Shown here: positions 1-11,386 of the stretch, one piece after another | Position numbering within the stretch: position 1 is the stretch's first letter | How the letters are laid out: every line of letters begins with the position of its first letter | Assembly: GCA_036936605.1 (NCBI GenBank) | Contig: JAUPFV010000005.1 | Coordinates: forward strand, 1,167,670 to 1,231,669 | Length of the DNA: 64,000 nucleotides | Origin: Limnanthes douglasii subsp. nivea | Lineage: Eukaryota > Streptophyta > Magnoliopsida > Brassicales > Limnanthaceae | Direction: 5' to 3' | Translations under genes and position numbers: made by a program | The notes under the pieces: generated by a model | Databases searched by the model: none | Told to the model about the DNA's origin: nothing | What the model saw: the letters and a program-made list of their open reading frames with translations, nothing else

Positions 1-122
1 GTTGTTTCCAACTCCGGGTCCCTGTGCAGGTACCAAAACTTCATTTTGCGCACCGGCAGCATGAGTTAGGGGTGATAATTCTTCTGCCACCTTCCCTTTC
101 TCATTACCAGCGTCACAACCAG

Positions 123-1204
123 TTATTGTAGTCCCTTTCGGCTTCCTAGACACATCAACAACAATAGCTTCTTGTGTATCTCTTGCATTGGTTCAACACG
201 TGTTTCATATTGAACACACCCTTCATCAACTTCTTCCTTCTCCTCCTCCGATACGTCCCTTTCTTTTTCCACAGCTTTGTCAACCAACTGTTGTTCTTCT
301 GCTGTTGTCTCCCCATGAACATCCTCTTCTTCTGTTGCTTTTTCTGTGTCAGAAACTGTTTGGTTCCTCTTCGGAACAAATCCATTCCTCCGAGATCTGT
401 AAACCAGTGTTTCCTTAACCACCTTCTCAGCAACGTTTGCATCCACGGTTTCAGTATCATCCTCATCAATACGGAAAAATGGCATTGATAAGGTCAACAA
501 CAGTTGGTCATCCTCACAATCCATTCTTTCACCTCCCACCTCCAGCTTGTGTTTCAGGTCCTCCAAATCTTTCTTCAACTTTTCCACCTGAATCAAACGA
601 GCATACGAAATAGTTACATTATTTTAACAATGATAGATATAACATATTATCGTTGATAGACAACTTATAGTTACGTTTGCTAAATCAATTATAATGATGC
701 TGCTACCAAACAACATCTATACATTTCATATGTTCATTTTAACCAACATATAGAGGTTATTAGTACTTAAAAAATATGGTAACACTAACCTCTTCGTTTC
801 TTTCCTCAAGCGGCGTTTTAAGCCGCTTGTTTTCAACTTTCAACCGGCGCAACCGGCTTTTTTTTCAGCTTGTTGTTGTCACGCAGCACCGACTGCGACA
901 GCCCTCCAAAGCTTGGAATAATACTAGACCTACGTTTGTTTTTGTTTTTCAACCTCTCCCCTTTGTTTTTACCAACTGTTGCCTTCCTCTCCACAATGAA
1001 TTCCCCCAATGTAACATCATCATCAACCTCAGTCATCGAACGTCTTCTCTTCTTACTTCCAGCTCCGTCAGCTACCTTCATTCTTGTACTTCTGTTCGCA
1101 ACAGATTTCTTTCTTTTCCTACTCCTCTGTTCGCTTGTTTCTCCAGCAGCTTTGCACTTCCTCTGCGAATTATTTACTCCATAAACAAAACATTCAGACG
1201 CTGA
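123..1204 (-). pseudogene. Basic then acidic coiled-coil tail of the same locus, frameshifted
   Basis: Minus-strand coding blocks, probably the C-terminal exons of the gene starting at 2588. The block at about 1213-778 is lysine/arginine rich with nuclear-localisation-like runs (RKRKKS, KKRRRS, KNKNKRR). It runs into a run of eight A (plus-strand T at 858-865). In the frame given, it stops soon after that run. In the next frame, it continues with a leucine/lysine/glutamate heptad-like segment up to a GAG|GTTAGT donor near 778. The block at 596-123 starts after an acceptor (ATTCAG, about 590), continues the coiled coil (VEKLKKDLEDLKHKLE) and becomes glutamate rich. The change of frame at the homopolymer suggests a one-base indel, real or an assembly error. 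The gene probably continues left of base 123. No enzymatic domain is recognisable. Confidence 0.4.
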
Positions 1205-1670
1205 AAACACCAACTCACCGCCCACAACCTAAGAAATACAGTATAATATACATTGAGCAGCACAATATTATAATCATTACTACAAATTACAGACAATTAG
1301 GTACATGGTATGCTATTTGTTTGATATTTTTATCGATATATATGTTTATTTTTTTTGTTCTAATATTAATGGTTGCTATTTGTTTGTAAGAACCGTGTGT
1401 ATGCGATTTGTTTGATACTACAACATGGACATTGATACGTGCGTTACATACCTGATTGTCCCTGAGCTCACTGACCATCTGGATCATTTCGAATGTCGAC
1501 TCCTTGCCCTCTAGTCCTCACCACTTGTAATATCTAGGGATTATGTTTGGCCTTGGTATGTCGACGTTCATCGAAATATGCTCCATAAGAAATGGTTGCA
1601 GAGAACATAACTAACCATTAAAAAAAACGGTTTCGTAACAGACATGCTGATCATAACCCACTGTACTTAC

Positions 1671-2588
1671 AAAAAGCAGAGCAACGCATCCGATAACTCT
1701 TGCAGGCTGTCCTGCCTTAATACATTTGTCTAGTGATTTGTGAAGCTTCTCCAAGATGGCTCCAGACCAGTCATAGTCGTTTATCTTTTCAAGATTCTCG
1801 ACGTAGAATATTGCTGTCCACCCGACTACGTTGCCCGAAACTGAAAAGAACAGTGTCGAGCATATGAAAAGTATCAAGAGCCGAGCAACATCCTTCGCTT
1901 CATCCTCCCCTCCTTCACTGACTGCTTTCTCGATCGCTTCTTATAAAAATAAACAAAATCATACCAAGAATACAGAAATAACAATTAAAGGCATCTACCC
2001 CTAATAAGACATTGATAGATATGATCCTAGACATTGCTAGAGGCATAAAACCAAACACTAACGTAATATACTGCTAACACCCTGCAGCATAAACTAAAAA
2101 ACAACTACATTCTAACAGACTCTATTTACCTTTATCAACGCATTGGAAACTGATTTGTCGTTTGTTGGGCCGCTCCTCCTCGTCCTTGGGCTCAAAAAAT
2201 ATTTCTTCATCAGAATCGATTCTAACTCAGCTCCATCAGCGTACCGAGCGATAAATGCGCCTGATTTGCTCATCGGCATCTCTTCGTTACCGTGTTTCAG
2301 GCCAAAGATCGCCTTAACATCTTTCCTAGTCAGCCTTACATGCTTCCGTCCAATCTTGAAAAACTTCCATCTAACATCGTATAAACCACAAATCGCCTCG
2401 ATCAAGTAGTAGAACTTTTTAAGCTTCAGAACCTCGTTCCTCAAGTCGAACGAGGTTTTGAGGAAGGTATAGAAAGGGGTTCCTCGAGCAGCCTCGGTGT
2501 GTTCAGCTTTAATTATATCGCGTCTCAGTACGCTGATTATGCTAACCAACCCCAACCTGTAGAATACTCTTGTTTTTGTCATTTTCAC
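1671..2588 (-). pseudogene. Plant-mobile-domain-like gene, N-terminal exons
   Basis: Two exon-like blocks on the minus strand. Block one (2588 to 2130, ATG at 2588) encodes 153 residues, including the segment FYYLIEAICGLYDVRWKFF, and ends at a canonical donor (AAG|GTAAAT). Block two (about 1936 to 1671) encodes LLILFICSTLFFSVSGN and ends at TTT|GTAAGT. This pattern resembles the plant mobile domain / DUF1985-like proteins that are often carried by or derived from transposons. The phases do not fit: block one ends in phase 0, while the only acceptor I see for block two (TTATAAG, about 1937) would need another phase. So either a small exon is missed or the gene is dead. A short further exon-like piece lies at about 1440-1503 (FEMIQMVSELRDNQ, donor GTATGT). 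Function unknown; the family call is by recollection of sequence style. Confidence 0.45.
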
Positions 2589-3796
2589 CTGTTAACGTTT
2601 ACATAATAAGCTAGTTAGTAATACCATGCAAACTAAAACAATAAAACTAAGCAGCCAGTATATACGTTAACTCTTTGAGACAGCACTTCTCCAAGTTACT
2701 ACACAACATCCTATACCTCAATGAATTATGAAGATTGCTAGAAGTGACCAGAATCATATACTACTCCGCTAGACGTGTTGTCTGACAGGTACACTATTAA
2801 CAGACCCCGATAGATAATACAACCCACATTGCTAGATGTCTAACAAACCTACGTAAACTCACAACGATTAGAACAGCAGCCCTATAACTACGATAGACAA
2901 CGTTACACGGTCACGATTCAACCAGGCCAGGTTCAAATCGATGGCGTCAGACAGCACTACCAACACAACTATCAACTAACATCGTCCGGTCGAGCAATAG
3001 TACGAAATACCCTTAATGACTACCAGAGTATTAAACGTCGGACTGCATGGACTATCAATGTAAAACAATGGAGGATTCTAACTACCGAAGTATTAAATGT
3101 ATACCGGCGAAGCTTATATATCGACGCATATAACTCGAACAGAGACAGTGTTCGACGGAAACCTGGTTCGGTTCAAGGCGTAACGAAGAACAAAGACAGT
3201 GGTCGACGGTTCGGTTCGACGGATACTTCGTTGCAGTAGGAGGCTCGCCGGCGTACGTGTTGAACGGTGGTTGCTTGAAAGATCAGAACGAAGGTTAATT
3301 GTCGCCGGTTAGTTGTCGCCGGTTTGGTTTGGTTTCAAAAAAGTCTTTTGGGTTCCCTCTCCTATCACGTGTTTCTCTCTCCTCAAATTTAGAAATGTGA
3401 GAGTGGGGGGAATTGGAACCTAAAAGTCTGATTAGAAGGTGTAAAAAAAGTGGGTTTCAACCAAACAACCCCTTTTATACCCTAGAGGGTATAATTGTTC
3501 CAAATATGGCTCTAAGTATTTTATAAAACTAGTCCAAAAATGGGTACCATTTTGGTATTTCATAGTTGAGTGGGTATTTAGGGATACTTTCCTCTATTAA
3601 ATACTGTAAAATATTATAAATTCTTAGATAATATTATTTTCGATAGTATTAATATTTAAGTAGCAATAAAATAATAATATTTTCTATAGTATAATTTAAT
3701 ATTTAAATACTATAAGATATTATGAATTGTTACGCAATGAAATGCTGCTTTTAAATATTATGAATAGTTAAGTACCAGGCTATCTTAGTGGATATG
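2589..3796. other. Intergenic; likely promoter side of the 2588 gene
   Basis: No coding potential seen. Contains a CACGTG G-box at about 3366-3371, pyrimidine-rich CTCTCTCTCC runs near 3390, and an inverted pair TATACCCT/AGGGTATA at 3476-3493. From about 3600 it becomes very A/T rich. None of these elements is proven functional. Confidence 0.3.
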
Positions 3797-3811
3797 AATT
3801 TATCGCGTTTT

Positions 3812-4028
3812 TTTTTTGGAGGGAACCCGCAGCCGCTACTCAGAGTGCAATGAGTGCGCACAGGGTAAACCCTCAGTCTGACGCGATAGCCTGCAAACCA
3901 ACGCCAGAAGGTAAACCACACAAGCTGACAGGCTCAGCCGAGAAAGCGTATGTAGAGGGACTCGAACTCATGACCTTTTGGTCATAAGAATGCCATACTC
4001 AACCAACTCGGCTACCCCCTTGAGGCCC
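3812..4028 (-). mobile_element. tRNA-derived SINE (Au-like), with 15-bp TSD
   Basis: Read on the minus strand, the element begins near 4028 with a tRNA-like head: box A-like TAGCCGAGTTGG followed by box B-like GGTCATGAGTTCGAGTCCC. It continues with the body typical of angiosperm Au-type SINEs (GTGCGCAC, GTAGCGGCTGCGGGTTCCCT) and ends in a T run on the plus strand (poly-A on the element strand) at 3812-3817. Both flanks carry the same 15 bases, AATTTATCGCGTTTT, at 3797-3811 and 4029-4043, which is a target-site duplication. The tail, tRNA head and TSD together make the call secure. The subfamily name is from recollection. It would be transcribed by RNA polymerase III and needs a LINE for mobility. 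Confidence 0.88.
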
Positions 4029-4043
4029 AATTTATCGCGTTTT

Positions 4044-5843
4044 AATTAACACTATCGTAAGAGATTTGGAACATTGTATATAAATGGAATAATTTTTAAT
4101 TTGGACTACTCATCCTATGAAAAAAAAGAATTTAGAAAGAAAACCTAAAATACATTTAAAAGAATCGATTTGATCTTAGTCCTTCAAAATCCAATATAGT
4201 AATTGGTTGTCATCTCTTGAAAGAATCTATAACTGATCTTCAAAGTATTAAAATAAGGTCATGAGCATTGTTATGAAAGAACTTTAATCTCATAAATAAG
4301 AAATGATACTCGTATAACTTTATCCCATATTAGTTTTATAGGATTAATTCTACTTTTGGGGTCTTACAATATTTTAAAAAGTATGTTTTCTATCAGGTGA
4401 TATCAAAACCATCTTTTACCGTATAATTTTTAGTTTTAAGATTATAAGAATGATAACAAATCATGTTGATTTAATTTCTGAAAATGATACATGCATTTAG
4501 GAATTGATTGTTGTTTTGGTTGCTACAAATGTGTATTTGGGGTTACTGATACATGTTTAGATTGAATAGTGTGTAAAAAGCGTGTTTTCCGCAACCATGA
4601 AGTGTTCGATCGGGACAAACACTGAAATTAGGGACAGAAATGTAAATCATGTTATTATATTTGTATTGTATTAACTATTACGATTTTTTTGTTTAATTGA
4701 TATATAAGCCTTGAATGACTACCCAATTGTTTGAACCTAAAGTGTCCATGGGCCGTTTGACAATATATTTAGCTTATTTTAAATTGTATGAACTTGGATC
4801 AATAATCAAATATTGAGCATATCGCGAAAGTGATCCTTTTTGGTGAATTGAATTGTTTTAGATTTTTAACAAAAATTTTATTGATAAGTATGTGAACTTG
4901 TATTGGCCAAAATGAAGTTTAACATTTGGCAAAGTAAATTAAACAGGAGATAATTATTTGTGAATTGGTCATTAAGTCGATTAGTATGATAAATATTAAT
5001 TATGCTCAAACTCATACATATATATAAATTGATATGTTTGCCCGAAGATATCTTATTAATATTGTAAGAGTATGTTTTATTATGCTATGTTTTATTGTTA
5101 AATGCTATGAAGATTATTTGTTAACTTATGTTTTAGCTATTTGTTGTTTGTTTTTTATGTTAACAATTTTTTCTTTCTACAACCTAGTACGCAAACAGGC
5201 ACCACTCCAGATTGTATAAATTTTAAGCTATGACAATGAATTAAGAGGAAAAAAGAATGTGCAGATGTACATGCATTTGGCTTAGGAAAACAAAAACATA
5301 AAGGTTCGTCTGATAAAAGGGGTTGCTTTCATCATAAGAAATCAGGACATTTTAATAAAGAATTTGAAAAATGAGATGATAGATCAAGGTACTTTGACTT
5401 CTATGGTATGTTGAGAGATAATTTAGTTCAATGTCGAGAATATATGACTTCTATGTGTTTCACTGAAGCATGAGTGATAGTGAAACATATATCCAATTGA
5501 TGAAGGTTTCGTTTAGTTTATTCTATTTGTGATTTTCATTTATTATTTACAAGTATATTTTTAAGACATATTGCATACACATTATTACAAATAACCCGAT
5601 TTCATTTCTGTTGTGGAAAAATTCGGTTATAATTACATTTTAATAAATAGAATTTTATGTTTTTATTTACATGGTAATGTTATTGCTTTTTAACATTTAA
5701 TAACAAATGATCACCTTTATTTATTTCGTACTATAAACAAAAAATTTAGCAAAACATTGGCACAAACGATTAAGTCACAATTTGGAAATAAAATTACAAA
5801 TCTTGTTTGAGTATGTTTTTTAAGTGGGTGGTTTTTTTGAACT
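4044..5843. other. A/T-rich intergenic DNA with a possible gag zinc-knuckle remnant
   Basis: Mostly A/T-rich DNA without convincing genes. At about 5240-5374 (plus) a short stretch reads like a decayed copia gag zinc knuckle (GCFHHKKSGHFNKEFEK, second cysteine lost) followed by a stop. No flanking LTRs are visible. The 61-codon open frame at 5034-5219 has no recognisable features. Confidence 0.3.
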
Positions 5844-6890
5844 TTAACATGAATGTATAAAAGGTAAACAGACCAAGGTGAAAAGATTAGTTGCATTTAA
5901 AATGAAAGGAGTCTTGGACTGGATCATAGTTGTCATGTGGCGGCCGTGGCGAGGCAGTATCAACAAAATTGGATTTCTCCTCAACTTGAATTTCTCAAGT
6001 GCGACACTCATAATCATATTTACCATATTTTTTACAATTGTAACGCCTAATATTTAATTTTTCATACCTTGAGTTGTATCTTCTTCTTCCACAGCCTCTT
6101 GAATTTCTTGTATCGTGTGGTCTTTAATCACTTTGATTGTTCTCCCTTTGTTGGCCACGTTCTCTTCCTTGTCCATATACATATCCGCGTCCACGCCCAC
6201 ATCCTCGTTCACGACCTTTTTGGCTACTTATATATCTTTCATCATTATTTTTAAAAGATAAATTTTCTTATAAGGCTTGTTCAATAGGTTCATTCCTCTT
6301 TAACGTTTTTTATTTATGGGCTTGTAGTGATCCCATAAGATCATCAATCGTTATTCATCTATATTTTTAGCCTCCTCGATTGCCACAACTTTGTAATAAA
6401 ATTTAGAGTCAAGTGAACGAAGGATTTTTTCTATGACATGAGCACCACTTACCTCTTCTCTATTGATTTTCATTTGATTGACAATGTTTAGAAGCCTTCA
6501 AAAAATAATCTGAAATTGACTTGGAATCCTTTATTCGTAGCACCTCAAATTCACCATGAAGTCTTTGTAGCCGAACTCTCTTTACTTTAGCATCTCCGCT
6601 AAAAGAAATTTTGAGACTATTCCAGAATTTATTTGATGTTGTTGGGGGAGTCACCCTTTATAAGATAGAATCATCCAAACATTGATAAATGATCATGATC
6701 GCCTTTTGATCTTGTTTCTTTGAGATTGTAAGTGTTCCTTTTGAACTTGATTTAATTTTTTTTCATTTACAGGCACCTCCAATCCTCTCTCTACAATATC
6801 CCACACGTCATTTTCTCCAAGAATCGCCTTCATACGGATGCACCAATTTTCATAATTGTCTTTGGTGAATTTTTGCATTTGCCATTAAGA
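5844..6890 (-). pseudogene. Ty1/copia gag fragment
   Basis: Minus-strand copia gag remains. The N-terminal part (about 6890-6693) has FTKDNYENWCIRMKAILG and VWDIVERG, typical of the copia gag N-terminus. It is followed, after frame breaks, by VRLQRLHGEFEVLRIKDSKS (6654-6460, UBN2-type gag core), and near 6020-5880 by a degraded zinc knuckle (KYGKYDYEC). The same gag style is seen in the young copia at 47409, but this copy is broken and has no pol or LTR attached. It lies directly left of the Tat gypsy LTR, so the gypsy element may have inserted into or beside it. Confidence 0.75.
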
Positions 6891-6934
6891 CATTCCATTC
6901 AACGTGATCTTGCAGAACTTTTTGGCTTTAACAC

Positions 6935-7263
6935 TGATGAGGGAGAATAAAAGATGTAGGGGAAAATTGTAAGGAAGTGTTTTTATTAGGACTGAATTTT
7001 AAAAAGTACAATAGAAATAGTTATTATGAGTAAGTGAGGAAATATGGGGACTAAATATGTAATAGGTAGGAATTAAAGTGTTTGGGGCCCGTAATTATAG
7101 TATAAAAGGACCACACATGAGTTGCTAACTTGGCTGATTATTATAATATTATTTTCTCTCTCTACTTAGTCTAATTCTCATTTTCTCTCTCTAAAAAGTA
7201 GTTTTCACGTAATACCTGCTCTTTACTATTTGGGTCCCCGAATTATCACATAACACAAAATCA
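6935..7263 (+). repeat. 5' LTR of the Tat gypsy element
   Basis: About 329 bp starting TGATGAGGGAG, ending near TCA; it matches 18167-18495 with scattered substitutions. It contains a TATAAAAG box at about 7101 and CT-rich CTCTCTCTCTACTTAG tracts. The two copies share a further seven bases (CCCTAGA) after TCA, so the exact right edge is uncertain by a few bases. Confidence 0.85.
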
Positions 7264-7280
7264 CCCTAGAGAGCCTGACA

Positions 7281-8645
7281 GTGGAAAAGAAGAGCGTGCA
7301 ACCGACCTCCATCCTAGAAACAGAGACGACAGATATAGAGGTCATGAGCGAATTCTTCGAGGACGAAAGAAAAACACCATCCGGAATCTTCCGACTCTAG
7401 CGATTATTCCCGTTATAGTTCACCAAAATCGTCTCCTAGGAGGAATCACAGAAAGAAAATGTATGGTCGAAGGCATGGAGAGCACCGGAAGGGAATAAGT
7501 TTGGAGAGAAAATCTCTGAGGGAAAATACCTATCACGCTCATGCTAATGAGCAGGGCTATGACCAGATGAATTTTCCCTCTGGGAACCAGCATGTTGACC
7601 AGTGGAATTCGGAGTGGCAGCATCAGTACACTTTTTCATCTGAGGAAGGACTTTATTTTCCGAGCCATGAACATTTAAGAGCAAACATTTATATGACGGG
7701 TCATAATTGGAGAGCTTTTCCTTTGTCTCGGATATTCTAGCTGGAAATCTTCCAAAACACTTTGATATATCCAAGCTAGAAAAGTTTGACGGGACGCAGG
7801 ATCCAGATAGTCATATCGAGCAATTCAAGAATTTTATGATCAATTTCGATGACGATGATAAATTGTTGTGTAGTGCGTTTTCTCAAACTTTCAAAGGAGT
7901 GGCTTCCAACTGGTATAACCGGCTTCCGTATGGCTTGATAAAGAATTTTGACATGTTCTGGAATATTTTTAGACATCATTTTGTGGGGAGCAAGAAGTTT
8001 TGAGCAAATGGAGACACAATAATCTATTGTAGGCAAAACGTAGGGTAGAGTTTGAAGCATTACACCAATCGATTCGTTAAAACAAAAAAGGACATGGAGT
8101 ATTGTAAAGATTCTGTGGCGCTCTCAACATTCAGGATGGGGCTTCTCCCCCGATTATTGAAGGACACGGTAGCAGAAATTCAGGCAATCACTTTTGGGGC
8201 ACTATTGGATCAAGTTGAGAAGAGGATTTTAGTGGAGGAGACTCAGGCATCAAAGAAAAGATCAAGCGATCAGTTGGAGCAAAACCAATATCGAAGGACT
8301 GACTCTAATAATCAAGGGTCGCGTACTAGTGTTCCAGCTAAAAGTACGGGTCCGTATCCTCCGAGGCCGAGAACGAACTATGGTAACCAGCAGAACTATA
8401 ACCAAGGCACGAGATCAATTTCGAACAAATGGATTTGACCGGAAACAGAAAATGTGGCTACGATATTTGATAAGGCAAGATCAACGGTGCAGTTCAGGAA
8501 ACCTTTTCCGATTCAAACTCCGAGGGAAAGTAGAAGTGCAAACCGGTTCTGTAAGTACCATGAGTACATTGGACATGATACTAAAGAATGCATTGCCTTG
8601 AAAAAGGAAGTGCAAGCTTTGATTGAGAAAGGAATGCTGCGATAA
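7281..8645 (+). pseudogene. Tat gypsy gag
   Basis: Gag polyprotein in several broken frames. The start region is rich in Arg/His/Glu (7281-7740). The retrotransposon gag core follows at 7707-8003, with LPKHFDISKLEKFDGTQDPD and FSQTFKGVASNWYNRLP, the usual gypsy capsid signature. After a stop at about 8003 it resumes at 8052-8438 and 8454-8645. It ends with a CxYHxxxGHxTxxC-type zinc knuckle (FCKYHEYIGHDTKECIALKKE) and EVQALIEKG. Capsid and nucleocapsid roles are known for the family. At least three frame breaks make this copy non-functional. Confidence 0.82.
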
Positions 8646-8763
8646 AAGGCTGTTCCAAAGATTGCTGACAAAGCAATGGTAATTTCTGAGAAGGTAGATT
8701 TTTTCGATATTGAACAAGAGTATCTAGATCCCAAGGAATGGAGAAATAACGTGAACATGGTAG

Positions 8764-9312
8764 ATGAGAAATAACTTGAATGACCTGTGTGCTTTTTTGG
8801 AGTCGCTAGCTATCTTCGGAGGAGATACCATTGCAGGAAATTCTAATAGTTCGCGGAAGAGACATATGGTAAAATTGGCCACACAAATTGAAGTAAGGGT
8901 TTCAGCACAGATGCATCGGTTACCTTTTCCCATCATATGTTTTGATGATGATGATTTGAGGAATGTAGCAGGCCCACATGAAGATGTAGTGGTTAATGCT
9001 GCAGGTATAGTTGGAGACCAAGTTCAGAAGATACTTATTGACATGGGAAGTTCCGCGAATATTTTGTTTATGAGTACATACAGGAGAATTTCTGACCCGC
9101 CTGTTATACGACGATCCGACAGAACTATATTGGGCTTTACGGGAGCGACAGCGATAGTCGTTGGAGAGTTTCAGTGTATGGTAGAGTTAGGAAGTGGGCC
9201 GTTTAAGAAGGAGGTGGAAGTGTTGTTTATAGTGGTGGATTCCCCAACATCGTACAATGTAATTCTAGTTCTCTATTGGTTGTCCAGAATGCATGGTGGT
9301 ATTTCTACATGA
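8764..9312 (+). pseudogene. Tat gypsy aspartic protease
   Basis: One open block of 182 codons. The retropepsin active-site motif normally reads DTGSS; here it is DMGSSANILF (about 9041-9070), so the catalytic Asp remains but the following Thr is Met. Upstream is an acidic FDDDDLRNV segment, as in other Tat proteases. Downstream, VVDSPTSYNVILV matches the usual post-catalytic strand. Its function in the family is polyprotein maturation. It lies between gag and RT in the expected order. Confidence 0.75.
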
Positions 9313-9600
9313 CACCAGTGTCTGAAATCTGTGATAGGAAATAATATAGGGACGATCCGGAGCAGCCACAAAATGGCTCGAGAATGTTATCAGATAGCCC
9401 TTTCCTCGAAAGAAGTCAGGGAAGAAGAATCTAGACAACCATAGCAATTAAAGGGGACTTCCTCGGAAATCACCCCCTGTGATGATCCGATGGAGTCCCT
9501 CGGGTTTCTGGTTCTGGAGGAGGATCACGAGGAGTATAAGTTTTAAGAGGGAATCTTTTTAAAGATTGGAGTTAAACTTTCCTTTGAGTTCAGAGAACGA

Positions 9601-10459
9601 TTGATTAAGTTTTTGTCGACAAAGTTAGATATGTTTGCTTGGTGTACACAGGATGTTACGCGAGTACCACCTGAAGTGATATGTCATAAACTTACAGCAC
9701 GATGTGATGTTCGACCCATTATTCAGAAAAGAAGACCAGTTTCTCAGGAAAAGTCTGCGGCTATTCTCTCGGAAGTGGAGCGGTTATTAAGCATAGGCCA
9801 TATTCGAGAATCGCATTACCCTGCATTACCCGGTTCCTCAAATTGATCAGTTAGTAGATTCTACTTCGGGTAATCGATTATTGTCTTTCATTGATGCCTA
9901 TTCAGGCTATAATCAAATAAGGTTGGATGCAAAAGATAAAGAAAACACATCATTTATTACCGGGAGATGATTATATTGTTATAATGTCATGCCATTTGGC
10001 CTGAAAAATGCAGGGGAAACTTATCAGCTCTTGGTCAACAAAACCTTTGAGGGGAAAATTGGCAGAAATGTGGAAGCTTACATCGATGATATGATGGTAA
10101 AATGTTTGCGGGACGAGGATCATTTCTCCGACTTGGAAGAAACTTTTAATAATCTAAGTAAAGTAAACTTCAAGTTAAATCTAGAAAAGTGCATTTTTGG
10201 GGTACGATAGGGGAAGTTCCTTGGTTACATGATAAGTGAAAGGGGCATAGAAGCTGACCCAGAACAGATAAATGCTTTGACAACTATGACACCACCGCGG
10301 AATATCAAAGAAGTACATATTTTGACAGAGAGATTGACAGCATTGAATAGGTTTATTTCTCGTTCGTCGGATAAGTGTGCGCCTTTCTTTAAGGTGTTAC
10401 GAAATGCGAGCCGGTTTATTTGGACCAAGGAATGCTCAACTGCTTTTTGCCAGATTTAA
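9601..10459 (+). pseudogene. Tat gypsy reverse transcriptase
   Basis: Reverse transcriptase in pieces. 9601-9846 carries the N-terminal region (MFAWCTQDVTRVPPEVICHKL, then a frame break). 9860-9975 encodes LLSFIDAYSGYNQI-like residues in another frame. 9989-10210 holds MPFGLKNAGETYQ and the catalytic box YIDDMMVK. After a TAG at about 10210, 10229-10459 gives the thumb region (GIEADPEQINAL). The YIDD aspartates survive, but the enzyme is interrupted by at least three stops or shifts. Confidence 0.82.
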
Positions 10460-10465
10460 GAATAT

Positions 10466-11310
10466 TTGGTGTCCCCGGAAATACTTTCCAAACCTTTGGT
10501 GGGAGAGAAGTTGATCGTCTATGTGTCAGTATCAGATTATGCAGTTAGTGCCGTTTTACTCCGGGAAGAGGTCGATATGTTGAAACCAATTTATTATGTC
10601 AGTAAAAGTTTGTTAGATGCTGAGAAACGATATATTAAGTTGGAAAAGTTAGCTTTGGCATTGGTAACAGCGGCACAAAAGATGCAGCCATATTTCCAAG
10701 CTCATATTATTGTGGTTCGAACAACATTCCCCTTAAAAAGTTTGTTACAACGACCAGATATATCCGGAAGGATAACAAAATGGTCAGTTGAACTGGGAGA
10801 TTTCGATATCACATTCGAGCCAAGGAAAGTAATAAAAGCTCAGGTTTTGGCTGATTTTTTGGTTGAATTCCACTCAGAAAGGGACGGCATGGAGATTGTT
10901 GACCACTCATACAAGACAAAATGGCTGGTTCGAACGGATGGGGGGTCGAATAATTCTGGAAGTGGAGTAGGCGTCCAATTAATTTCTTCGTAGGGGATAG
11001 CCATGTTTCAGGCTATTCAATTTAGTTTCCAGGTAACCAATAATGAGGCAAAGTATGAAGTAGCATTGGCGGGTTTACGATTGGCTCGAATATGTGGAGC
11101 CAGAAAGGTAAAATTGGTCAGTGATTCACAATTGGTGATCAATCAAGCTTTGGGAGCATCAGAGGCACGAAAAGATAAGCTGGTCCAGTATTTACAAGAG
11201 TTAAAATATTTGGTTGCCGAATTCGACGGGGTCTAATACAAGCATGTTCGAAGGGAGGCAAATGTCGTCCCCGATTATTTGGCTGCTGCTCCACGATCGG
11301 AGGGTTATCC
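10466..11310 (+). pseudogene. Dual RNase H: gypsy RNase H plus archaeal-type aRNH
   Basis: 10466-10870 encodes the ordinary gypsy RNase H (VYVSVSDYAVSAVLLREE, LEKLALALVTAAQKMQPYF). A second RNase H follows at about 10918-11310: WLVRTDGGSNNSGSG, then a TAG at 10991, then NNEAKYEVALAGLRLAR, VKLVSDSQLVINQ and ANVVPDYLAAAP. The Asp, Glu and Asp of the RNase H fold are visible in RTDGGS, NEAKYE and SDSQL. A second, archaeal-like RNase H between RNase H and integrase is the hallmark of the Tat lineage. Stops at about 10991 and 11234 inactivate this copy. Confidence 0.8.
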
Positions 11311-11386
11311 ATGAGTCTTAATTAAGGAACACCCTTCGGTTATGGCCGGTATAGATTATTCAATGAAAATTTAGGAAGTAAGCAAT

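Noticed and set aside
174..488. Plus-strand open frames over the acidic exon
   Set aside because: They are reverse shadows of the Glu-rich minus-strand coding block.
3960..4025. tRNA gene on the minus strand
   Set aside because: Box A and box B are present, but the stem pairing is poor and the sequence continues into a SINE body with a target duplication.
5034..5219. 61-codon hydrophobic protein
   Set aside because: Cysteine/leucine-rich by base composition in A/T-rich DNA; nothing else supports a gene.
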